Shown: positions 27,131-34,626 of the stretch, in pieces | Position numbering within the stretch: position 1 is the first letter of the stretch | How the letters are laid out: each line of letters begins with the position of its first letter | Source: Bacillota bacterium | GTDB taxonomy: Bacteria; Bacillota; Clostridia; Lachnospirales; Lachnospiraceae | Assembly (NCBI GenBank): GCA_023386315.1 | Contig: JAEWJZ010000030.1 | Coordinates: 235,246-299,245, forward strand | Direction: 5' to 3' | DNA length: 64,000 nt | Made by a program: the position numbers and the translations under genes | The notes under the pieces: model-generated | Told to the model about the DNA's origin: nothing | The model's input: the letters and a program-made list of their open reading frames with translations, nothing else | Databases searched by the model: none

Positions 27131-29698
27131 ATGGTTCGTTTCCTGGTTAACGGTAAGACTGTAACGGTACCGGAAGAAAGAAAGCTGATAGATGTTTTAA
27201 GAACCGATCTGGGGCTTAAGTCTGTGAAAGACGGATGCAGTGAGGGGGCCTGCGGGACCTGCACGGTCTTAATAGACGGAAAGGCTGTAAAAGCCTGTGT
27301 TCAGAAGGCCGCCAGGATGGAGGGAAAATCTGTCATGACGGTGGAGGGACTGTCTGACAGAGAAAAAGAAGTGTTTGTCTATGCCTTTGGGCAGGCAGGA
27401 GCTGTTCAGTGCGGTTTCTGTATTCCCGGTATGGTAATCTGTGCGAAGGCTTTAATTGATGAAAATCCTGATCCGACCAGGGAAGAGGCTGCTTTTGCAG
27501 TGAGGGGGAATATCTGCCGCTGTACCGGATATAAGAAGATTATTGATGCCATTCTTCTTGCAGCCAGGCTGCTGCGTGAAGATGTCAGGGATTTAAAGGC
27601 TCCTGAAGTAACGTCTGTGGGACAGCGGGTTCACCGCCTGGATGTACCGGAAAAAGTTCTGGGTTACGGTGAATACGTGGATGATATGGAAGTGGAAGGC
27701 CTGATCTACGGCGGCGCGGTACGGAGCCGGTATCCCAGGGCCAGAATTCTCTCCATAGACAGTTCCAGGGCAAAAGCGCTGCCCGGAGTCCGTGCAGTCT
27801 TAACAGCTAAAGATGTTCCGGGAAGGAATAAAGTGGGACATTTAAAAAAAGACTGGGATACCATGATTCCGGAAGGAAAAATTACCAGATATGTGGGAGA
27901 TGCAGTCTGTCTTGTAGCGGCCGACACTCCGGAGATACTGGAAGAAGCCAAGGGGTTAATCAAGATTGACTACGAAGAGCTTCCAGGAGTTTTCTCGCCG
28001 CAGGAAGCTTTAAAGCCGGATGCACCTCTGGTTCATGATACCGGTAATATTTTAGCCCATGAACATCTGGTAAGAGGAGATGCAAAAAAAGCAATAGAGA
28101 GTTCCGCTTATTCGGTAACCATGCATTATGAAACACCGTTTACCGAACATGCCTTTCTGGAGCCGGAGTGCGCCATAGCCATAGTGGACCGGAATAAGGA
28201 AGAAGCTGTTATCTATTCTTCTGATCAGGGAACCTACGATACGCAAAAGGAATGTGCCGGAATGCTTGGCTGGGAGCTTTCAAAGGTTCATGTGATCAAT
28301 AAGCTGGTAGGAGGCGGATTCGGCGGAAAAGAGGATATGTCCGTTCAGCATCACGCGGCTCTTTTGTCCTACTACACAGGCAGACCTGTAAAGGTAAAAC
28401 TCACCAGGAAAGAAAGCATGATGGTTCATCCAAAGCGCCATCCTGCATCCATGGAATTTACCACGGCCTGTGATGAGAACGGTTACCTCACCGGCATGAC
28501 TGCAACGGTCATAACGGATACCGGAGCCTACGCCTCCCTGGGAGGACCTGTGCTCCAGCGGCTTTGCACCCATGCAGCAGGGCCCTATAATTATCAGAAC
28601 ATCGACATTGAAGGAACGGCTGTTTATACCAATAATCCGCCTGCAGGAGCATTTCGCGGATTCGGAGTTACACAAAGCTGTTTTGCCATAGAATGCAACT
28701 TAAACCTGCTTGCAGAGAAAGCAGGGATCAGTCCCTGGGAAATCCGCTACCGCAATGCCATAAGGCCGGGACAGGAACTTCCAAACGGCCAGATCGCTGC
28801 AGAAGGAACAGCGCTTGTGGAAACCCTTCTTGCAGTAAAGGATATTTATGAAAGCAGCCCTTATGCAGGAATTGCCTGTGCCATGAAAAATGCCGGTGTG
28901 GGTGTGGGACTTCCAGACTGGGGAAGGTGCAGGCTTACCATCGAAGATGGGAAAGTCCATATCAGATCAGGTGCATCCTGTATCGGTCAGGGACTTGGAA
29001 CCGTTCTGGAGCAGATCGTCTGTGAGACACTTGGCATAACAGGAGATCAGGTAATCTATGTGGCGGCAGAGACCAATCTGGCTCCTGATTCCGGAACCAC
29101 CTCCGGCTCCCGGCAGACTCTGGTAACCGGAGAAGCTGCGATACGGGCATGCGGTCTGATCCTTAATGACTTAAAGGACGGGAAAGACCTGTCTTCTTTA
29201 AATGGAAAAGAATACTTTGGAGAGTATCTGGCTGCTACAGATCCCATGGGAAGCGAAAAGAAGAATCCGGTCTCCCATGTGGCCTACGGCTTTGCAACCC
29301 AGGTGGTCTGTTTAAAGGAAGACGGCACCGTGGAAAAGGTGATAGCTGCCCATGATGTGGGAAAAGCCATTAATCCCCTGTCTGTAGAAGGACAGATTGA
29401 AGGCGGTGTGATCATGTCGCTGGGATATGCCCTGACGGAGGAATTCCCTTTGGATCATGGTGTCCCCCTTGCAAAATTCGGGACTCTGGGGTTGTTCCGT
29501 GCGGACAGGACGCCGGATGTTAAGAGCATTATCGTAGAACGCAATCACGATCCTCTGGCCTACGGGGCAATCGGAATCGGAGAAATCACCTCTATTCCTA
29601 CGGCACCGGCTGTGCAGGGTGCTTATTATAAGTATGACGGAGTATTTCGTACCTCCCTGCCATTGGAAGAGACGGCATATCGGAAAAAGAAAAAATAA
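27131..29698 (+). CDS. Selenium-dependent xanthine dehydrogenase, fused Fe-S and molybdopterin subunits
   Basis: About 855 residues. The first 155 form the 2x[2Fe-2S] subunit: DGCSEGACGTCTVLIDGK and QCGFCIPGMVICAKAL...NICRCTGYKKI. The rest is the molybdopterin subunit, with RVHRLDVPEKVLGYGEYVDD, VGGGFGGKEDMSVQHH, GAFRGFGVTQ, DSGTTSGSRQT and the catalytic glutamate in GAIGIGEITSIPTAPA. It oxidises xanthine/hypoxanthine or, in reverse, reduces urate. No separate FAD subunit (XdhB) is in the window, so the adjacent YgfK flavoprotein is a candidate electron partner. The start is ATG 27131 or GTG 27119. Confidence 0.93.
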   Translation: MVRFLVNGKTVTVPEERKLIDVLRTDLGLKSVKDGCSEGACGTCTVLIDGKAVKACVQKAARMEGKSVMTVEGLSDREKEVFVYAFGQAGAVQCGFCIPGMVICAKALIDENPDPTREEAAFAVRGNICRCTGYKKIIDAILLAARLLREDVRDLKAPEVTSVGQRVHRLDVPEKVLGYGEYVDDMEVEGLIYGGAVRSRYPRARILSIDSSRAKALPGVRAVLTAKDVPGRNKVGHLKKDWDTMIPEGKITRYVGDAVCLVAADTPEILEEAKGLIKIDYEELPGVFSPQEALKPDAPLVHDTGNILAHEHLVRGDAKKAIESSAYSVTMHYETPFTEHAFLEPECAIAIVDRNKEEAVIYSSDQGTYDTQKECAGMLGWELSKVHVINKLVGGGFGGKEDMSVQHHAALLSYYTGRPVKVKLTRKESMMVHPKRHPASMEFTTACDENGYLTGMTATVITDTGAYASLGGPVLQRLCTHAAGPYNYQNIDIEGTAVYTNNPPAGAFRGFGVTQSCFAIECNLNLLAEKAGISPWEIRYRNAIRPGQELPNGQIAAEGTALVETLLAVKDIYESSPYAGIACAMKNAGVGVGLPDWGRCRLTIEDGKVHIRSGASCIGQGLGTVLEQIVCETLGITGDQVIYVAAETNLAPDSGTTSGSRQTLVTGEAAIRACGLILNDLKDGKDLSSLNGKEYFGEYLAATDPMGSEKKNPVSHVAYGFATQVVCLKEDGTVEKVIAAHDVGKAINPLSVEGQIEGGVIMSLGYALTEEFPLDHGVPLAKFGTLGLFRADRTPDVKSIIVERNHDPLAYGAIGIGEITSIPTAPAVQGAYYKYDGVFRTSLPLEETAYRKKKK

Positions 29699-29708
29699 CC
29701 GGGGAAAG

Positions 29709-29743
29709 GGCGCAGGAGAAAATCGTTTTCTCTGCGCCTTTTT
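29709..29743 (+). terminator. Intrinsic terminator between xdh and hyuA
   Basis: GGCGCA (29709-29714) pairs with TGCGCC (29733-29738), and GAGAAAA pairs with TTTTCTC inside, with one bulged G and a 3-4 nt loop, then TTTTT. It lies 11 bp after the xdh stop and would split the rightward arm into two transcripts or attenuate the distal genes. Confidence 0.85.
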
Positions 29744-29747
29744 GGGA

Positions 29748-29776
29748 TTGACAAGAAACCGGGAAAAAGGGAAAAT
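29748..29776 (+). promoter_or_regulatory. Possible sigma-A promoter for hyuA and downstream genes
   Basis: TTGACA at 29748-29753, 17 bp spacer, then GAAAAT at 29771-29776, directly behind the terminator. The -35 is perfect and the -10 is weak (4 of 6). Its position explains how genes behind the terminator could be expressed. Confidence 0.45.
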
Positions 29777-29837
29777 AGATGATATAGACCGGTATGCAGA
29801 CAGCAAACCGGATCATAAGAAAGGAAGTGAATTTGCT

Positions 29838-31214
29838 GTGAAGACGTTGTTGAAAGGCGGAACAGTAATTTCGGGAAGCAGGGCTGTTGCGGCAGATGTC
29901 CTCATGGAGGATGGAACGATTCTGGCTGTGGAACAGGAAATTAAAGATGGGGCGGCAGATGTAATCGATGTATCCGGCAGACTTCTGTTTCCTGGATTTA
30001 TTGATGCCCATACACATTTTGATCTTCATGTGGCAGGCACCGTAACTGCAGATGATTTTGAGTCCGGAACCAGAGCGGCTTTAGCCGGAGGAACCACCAT
30101 GATCATCGATTTTGCCACCCAGTACCAGGGGGAAAGTCTCCATCAGGCACTGGATCAATGGCATAAAAAGGCAGATGGCAAGGCATCCTGTGATTATGGG
30201 TTTCATCTGGCCATATCGGACTGGAACCATTCTGTAAGCGAAGAGCTTGACACCATCATTTCTGAGGGGGTGACTTCCTTTAAGCTGTATATGACTTATG
30301 ATGAGATGTATATGGCGGATAAAAAGATATACCAGATTTTAAAGCGTTTAAAAGAGGCCGGAGGAATTGCCGGTGTACACTGTGAAAACAAGGGAATCAT
30401 AGAGGCACTGGTGGAGGAAGAAAAAGCAAAAGGTAATTTTTCCGTTAATGCCCATAAAAAGACAAGACCTGCGGCGGTAGAGGCGGAAGCAGCAGGCCGT
30501 CTTCTAAAGATCGCCCAGGTGGCGGACTGTCCGGTTATCATCGTACATTTAAGCTCAGAAGCCGGTTATAAAGAGATCTTATATGCAAGAGAAAGAGGAC
30601 AGAAGGTTTATGTGGAAACCTGCCCCCAGTATCTGGTTTTTAATGAAGAAGTTTATGACCTCCCCGGCTTTGAGGGAAGTAAGTATGTGATTTCACCAAC
30701 GATTAAGAAGGAGTCAGACAGACAGCGACTGTGGGAGCTTTTAAAGGCGGATCTGATTCAGACGGTATCCACCGACCACTGCAGCTTCACTACTGCCCAG
30801 AAGGCAGCGGGCAGGGATGACTTTACAAAGATACCGAATGGTATGCCCGGAGTAGAGGCACGTCCTGCTTTAATCTACACCTTTGGAGTAAAAAAGAATG
30901 GCCTTACTGTGGAACAGATGTGCCGTCTGCTTTCCGAAAATCCAGCAAAGCTTTACGGTGTTTATCCAAAGAAAGGGGTTATAGCTCCTGGAAGTGACGC
31001 AGATATTGTGGTATTAAATCCTGATGCCAGATGGACGATGTCTGTTGAAAATCAGGCTGCCCATGTGGATTACTGTCCTTTTGAAGGAATTCCTGTTGAG
31101 GGAAAAGCGGAGCTTGTATTTTTAAAAGGCAGACTGGCTGTTAAAAACGGCGAAGTATTATTGGAAAAAACTGGTTCCTATGTGCCAAGAAACAGACCGA
31201 TGGAGTTACCCTGA
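29838..31214 (+). CDS. hyuA: Dihydropyrimidinase/hydantoinase-type cyclic amidohydrolase
   Basis: About 458 residues. The start is a GTG (VKTLLKGGTVISG) with AAGGAAGTGA 7 nt upstream; a longer ATG-initiated frame reaching back into xdh is unlikely. Metal-site motifs are GFIDAHTHFDLHVAG, the carbamylated lysine in TSFKLYMTYDEMY, GVHCENKGIIEALV, VIIVHLSSEAGY and VSTDHCSF. The family opens cyclic amides such as hydantoins and dihydropyrimidines. In purine-degradation clusters it is thought to act on a purine ring-opening intermediate. It overlaps yqeC by 1 nt. Confidence 0.93.
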   Translation: MKTLLKGGTVISGSRAVAADVLMEDGTILAVEQEIKDGAADVIDVSGRLLFPGFIDAHTHFDLHVAGTVTADDFESGTRAALAGGTTMIIDFATQYQGESLHQALDQWHKKADGKASCDYGFHLAISDWNHSVSEELDTIISEGVTSFKLYMTYDEMYMADKKIYQILKRLKEAGGIAGVHCENKGIIEALVEEEKAKGNFSVNAHKKTRPAAVEAEAAGRLLKIAQVADCPVIIVHLSSEAGYKEILYARERGQKVYVETCPQYLVFNEEVYDLPGFEGSKYVISPTIKKESDRQRLWELLKADLIQTVSTDHCSFTTAQKAAGRDDFTKIPNGMPGVEARPALIYTFGVKKNGLTVEQMCRLLSENPAKLYGVYPKKGVIAPGSDADIVVLNPDARWTMSVENQAAHVDYCPFEGIPVEGKAELVFLKGRLAVKNGEVLLEKTGSYVPRNRPMELP

Positions 31215-32026
31215 TGAAATTAAAAAACGCGTATGCTTTTGAAGTATCAGAAGGAAAAATACAGCCGGAGAAAAAGGATTCTTTGTGGGAGGCGCTCCGC
31301 CTTACCCTGGTAGAACCGATGATTGTTGCTTTTACCGGCGGAGGCGGTAAGACAACCGCCATGTTTTGCCTTGCCGATGAACTGGCGGGTCAGGGAAAGC
31401 GGGTAATTGTAACGACCAGCACACATATCTTCTACCCTGTTGACAGGATTGTTGCAGAAGCGGCTGACTGGAAAACAGTCAGTGATTTTATTGCCGGTCA
31501 TAAGGAATATTCTTCTTTGGCAGGCTGGGTACTGGTGACCGGCCTGCCTGCCGGAGAGGGAAAACTGAAAGGAATGGAACTGTCTGAACTGGAAAAACTG
31601 TTAAGCCTCTGTGATGTGCTTCTTGTTGAGGCAGATGGGGCAAAACGTCTTCCCATTAAGATACCGGCGATGAGGGAACCGGTTATACCAAAAGGTACCT
31701 ATGCAGTGATCGGGTGTATGGGACTTGACTGCATTGGAGAGCCATGGGGAAAAAAATGTTTCCGCCATGAACTGGCGCCCCAGGTATTTGGCAGTCATAT
31801 CATGAAAGACCGGATTACTCCGGGTGATGCGGTCAGGATCCTGACCAGCACCAATGGAACCAGAAAGGGAGCGGAGTCCATGGAGTACCGGATTCTTATG
31901 AACAAAGCAGATGATGAACTTCAGCTGTCCCGTGCCCGGGCAGTGGCAGAGAACATGGGAGAACAATGGGCGGAGTGTTGTGCAGCAGCCTGTTTTAAGG
32001 AATCCGTGCAGGATACAAAATTCTAA
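31214..32026 (+). CDS. yqeC: Selenium-dependent hydroxylase accessory protein YqeC
   Basis: 270 residues with a P-loop in VAFTGGGGKTTAMFCLADEL (about residues 35-54), followed by VIVTTSTHIFYP. YqeC occurs with yqeB and selD in genomes with selenium-dependent molybdenum hydroxylases and is thought to help insert or handle the labile selenium of the cofactor. The ATG overlaps the hyuA stop (TGATG style), indicating coupling. The biochemical activity is not established. Confidence 0.9.
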   Translation: MKLKNAYAFEVSEGKIQPEKKDSLWEALRLTLVEPMIVAFTGGGGKTTAMFCLADELAGQGKRVIVTTSTHIFYPVDRIVAEAADWKTVSDFIAGHKEYSSLAGWVLVTGLPAGEGKLKGMELSELEKLLSLCDVLLVEADGAKRLPIKIPAMREPVIPKGTYAVIGCMGLDCIGEPWGKKCFRHELAPQVFGSHIMKDRITPGDAVRILTSTNGTRKGAESMEYRILMNKADDELQLSRARAVAENMGEQWAECCAAACFKESVQDTKF

Positions 32027-32068
32027 GGATAATCACACATTTACAGGAACAGAAAAGGGGTTAACAAG

Positions 32069-33103
32069 ATGAAAGAAATCAGAACGGAAGACGGAGTGGG
32101 GCAGGTTCTTTGCCATGATATGACCCAGATCATACCTGGAGTGTCAAAGGACGCAAGATTCCGTAAAGGACATGTGGTGACAGAGGAAGACATTCCTGTT
32201 CTGCTGTCCATGGGGAAAGCTCATCTGTATGTATGGGAAAAGGACGATACGATGTATCATGAAAATGAGGCGGCTGAAATACTGTGTGAGTTATGCATCA
32301 ACGACCATATGGACAGAGGCGATGCAAAAGAGGGAAAAATAGAATTAAAATCCACCATACGCGGACTTCTGAAAATTGATACCGGTCTGCTTGATTCCGT
32401 AAACAGTGCAGGAGATATGATGATTGCTTCCAGACATCCCAATACACCTGTGGAGCCAGGGGACAAGCTGTGCGGAACCCGGGTTATTCCACTGGTGATC
32501 AGGAAGGATAAAATGGAAGCGGTGAAAAACATGTGCGGCGGAAAAAAGATATTTTCCATTCTGCCATATAAAAATAAGAAAGTCGGTATTGTAACAACCG
32601 GAAGTGAAGTGTACTGCGGAAAGGTCAAGGACGCGTTTGGCCCCGTTTTAAGAGCCAAGGCAGAAGAGTTTGGAGGAGAAATTCTGGGGCAGACCGTAAC
32701 TGATGATAAGCCGGAGCATACGACTGAGGCGATTCTTAATTTTATCAGTCAGGGAGCAGATATGGTTCTGGTCAGCGGAGGCATGAGCGTGGATCCTGAT
32801 GATAAAACGCCTCTTGCAATCCGCAGTACAGGTGCCAAAGTGGTATCTTACGGCGCACCGGTTCTGCCAGGAGCCATGTTTCTTCTTTCCTATTACAGGA
32901 AAGATGGGAAGAACATTCCGGTAGCAGGACTTCCGGGTTGTGTGATGTATGCCAAAAGAACGGTGTTTGATTTAGTCCTGCCAAGACTGATGGCAGACGA
33001 TCCGGTGACAAAAGAAGAACTGGATAAGCTTGGAAAAGGAGGGCTCTGCCTCTCCTGTGATGAATGTCATTATCCAAACTGCGGATTTGGAAAGGGCTGG
33101 TAG
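32069..33103 (+). CDS. MoeA/MogA-like molybdopterin-binding protein with Cys-rich tail
   Basis: 344 residues. The central and C-terminal part (about 170-310) has the MogA/MoaB-type fold signatures KVGIVTTGSEVYCGKV, ADMVLVSGGMSVDPDD and VAGLPGCVMYAKRTVFDLVLPRL. The N-terminal region is the variable domain seen in the hydroxylase-cluster homologues. The last 20 residues are Cys-rich (CLSCDECHYPNCGFG), with spacing suited to metal or Fe-S binding. It lies between yqeC and yqeB, so a role in molybdenum cofactor maturation for the xanthine dehydrogenase is likely. Confidence 0.87.
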   Translation: MKEIRTEDGVGQVLCHDMTQIIPGVSKDARFRKGHVVTEEDIPVLLSMGKAHLYVWEKDDTMYHENEAAEILCELCINDHMDRGDAKEGKIELKSTIRGLLKIDTGLLDSVNSAGDMMIASRHPNTPVEPGDKLCGTRVIPLVIRKDKMEAVKNMCGGKKIFSILPYKNKKVGIVTTGSEVYCGKVKDAFGPVLRAKAEEFGGEILGQTVTDDKPEHTTEAILNFISQGADMVLVSGGMSVDPDDKTPLAIRSTGAKVVSYGAPVLPGAMFLLSYYRKDGKNIPVAGLPGCVMYAKRTVFDLVLPRLMADDPVTKEELDKLGKGGLCLSCDECHYPNCGFGKGW

Positions 33104-33104
33104 G

Positions 33105-33920
33105 ATGAAGATATTGATCAAAGGTGCAGGTGACCTGGCTTCCGGAATCGCCTGCCGCCTGCAGCGATGCGGGTTTTCCATTGTTATGACGGAAATTCCG
33201 GTACCAACTACAGTGAGGCGCACTGTGGCATTTTCCAGAGCTGTTTATGAAGGCAGGGCCAAAGTGGAGGATGTTACCGGAGTATTATGCCGCAGTATGG
33301 AAGAGATAGAGGAAACCCTGTCAATGGACCAGGTGGCAGTGGTGGTTGATGAGGAATGCCGCATCCGGAAGGAGTTGAAGCCGGATGCGGTTGTAGATGC
33401 CATCATAGCGAAGCGGAATCTGGGAACAAAGATTACAGATGCAGATATCGTTATAGGAGTGGGGCCTGGTTTTACGGCAGGCGTGGACTGCCATGGAGTG
33501 GTGGAGACCAAACGCGGTCACGACCTGGGCCGGTGCATCTGGAAGGGAAGTGCAGTTCCCAACACAGGAGTCCCTGGAATCATCGGCGGTTATGATAAAG
33601 AACGGATTATCCGTTCTGTGGGTAACGGCGTGTTTCACCCGGCTGTCACCATTGGAGCTGTGGTAAATCTGGGAGATGTGGTTGGATATGTGGATGACGC
33701 TCCTGTATTTGCTGAAGCAGGCGGCGTGGTAAGAGGGCTGCTTCAGGATGGGGTGACTGTCTTTACCGGGATGAAATCAGGAGATATTGATCCCAGAGGA
33801 GTAATCGGGCACTGTTATACCATTTCAGATAAGGCCTCTGCCATTGGAGGTGGAGTATTGGAGGCTGTATTAAGCATTAGGAAGAAGCTTCTTACTGAAA
33901 AAGAAAGGGTTTCAGAATGA
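33105..33920 (+). CDS. yqeB: Selenium-dependent molybdenum hydroxylase maturation protein YqeB (EF2563 family)
   Basis: About 271 residues. The start MKILIKGAGDLASGIACRLQ is placed at 33105, one base after the previous stop; an upstream in-frame ATG is rejected. It has a Rossmann-like GAGDLASG motif, and later GPGFTAGVDCHGVVETKRGH and KSGDIDPRG. YqeB is a marker gene of the selenium-dependent molybdenum hydroxylase trait and probably works with YqeC in cofactor seleniation. The stop overlaps the mocA start. Confidence 0.92.
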   Translation: MKILIKGAGDLASGIACRLQRCGFSIVMTEIPVPTTVRRTVAFSRAVYEGRAKVEDVTGVLCRSMEEIEETLSMDQVAVVVDEECRIRKELKPDAVVDAIIAKRNLGTKITDADIVIGVGPGFTAGVDCHGVVETKRGHDLGRCIWKGSAVPNTGVPGIIGGYDKERIIRSVGNGVFHPAVTIGAVVNLGDVVGYVDDAPVFAEAGGVVRGLLQDGVTVFTGMKSGDIDPRGVIGHCYTISDKASAIGGGVLEAVLSIRKKLLTEKERVSE

Positions 33921-34483
33921 ATATGGCACTGATTCTTCTGGCAGCGGGGGACAGCTTAAGATTTAACGGCAATAAGCTGCTTTATGAAATAAATGGAAAG
34001 CCCATGTACAGGTATATTATAGAAGCAATAGAACATCTTCCGGAAGGATTATTTTCCAGAAAACTGATTGTCACCCAGTATGATGATATTATGGAACGTA
34101 TGAAAGATTCCGGATATGAGATCATTGCAAACAGGGACAGCAGACTTGGAATCTCTCATTCCATCCATCTTGCACTAAAGGAACTGGAAACGGATGATAC
34201 GGATTTCTTATTTGCTGTCTGCGACCAGCCCTATTTACAGTCTTCCACCATAGAGGCACTGGTGAGAGGCTTTTGGGAAAGCCGGAAAGGGCTTGCCTGT
34301 TTATGTTTCAAAGAGCAATTAGGCAATCCAGCCATATTCTCCAGCCGATACAGAAAAAAACTGATGGAGCTCACAGGAGACAGAGGCGGGAAAAAAATCA
34401 TTGCGGCCCACATGTCTGATGTGTTTCTTTTAGAGGCAGAAGATCCGCGGGAGTTAAAGGACATTGATGTCATGCCCCGGTAA
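33917..34483 (+). CDS. mocA: MocA-like molybdenum cofactor cytidylyltransferase
   Basis: 188 residues, nucleotidyltransferase fold. The N-terminal nucleotide-binding loop is ALILLAAGDSLRFNGNKLLYEINGKPM. FAVCDQPYLQSSTIEALV carries the metal-binding Asp, and GNPAIFSSRYRKKLMELTGDRGGKKI is the substrate region. The enzyme links CTP (or GTP) to molybdopterin to make the dinucleotide cofactor of xanthine-dehydrogenase-type enzymes. It is the last gene of the arm and is followed by a terminator. Confidence 0.9.
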   Translation: MNMALILLAAGDSLRFNGNKLLYEINGKPMYRYIIEAIEHLPEGLFSRKLIVTQYDDIMERMKDSGYEIIANRDSRLGISHSIHLALKELETDDTDFLFAVCDQPYLQSSTIEALVRGFWESRKGLACLCFKEQLGNPAIFSSRYRKKLMELTGDRGGKKIIAAHMSDVFLLEAEDPRELKDIDVMPR

Positions 34484-34505
34484 AATTAAATTTTTCATTT
34501 GGAAG

Positions 34506-34532
34506 ACACGGCTTTTTAAGACCGTGTTTTTT
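34506..34532 (+). terminator. Intrinsic terminator after mocA
   Basis: ACACGG (34506-34511) pairs with CCGTGT (34522-34527) and is followed by a T-rich run; it lies 22 bp beyond the mocA stop and closes the rightward purine operon. Confidence 0.75.
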
Positions 34533-34626
34533 ATTGTAAATTTTTTCCAACTATAGAAAAAAATCACTTATTGGTTTTCAGAAGAATGAAAATCGTGTAT
34601 AATAAAATCATCAAAGGAGGGGCGGT

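Noticed and set aside
29619..29837. Extended HyuA start inside the xdh gene
   Set aside because: The extension crosses a terminator and promoter, and the GTG at 29838 with its ribosome-binding site gives the normal family start.
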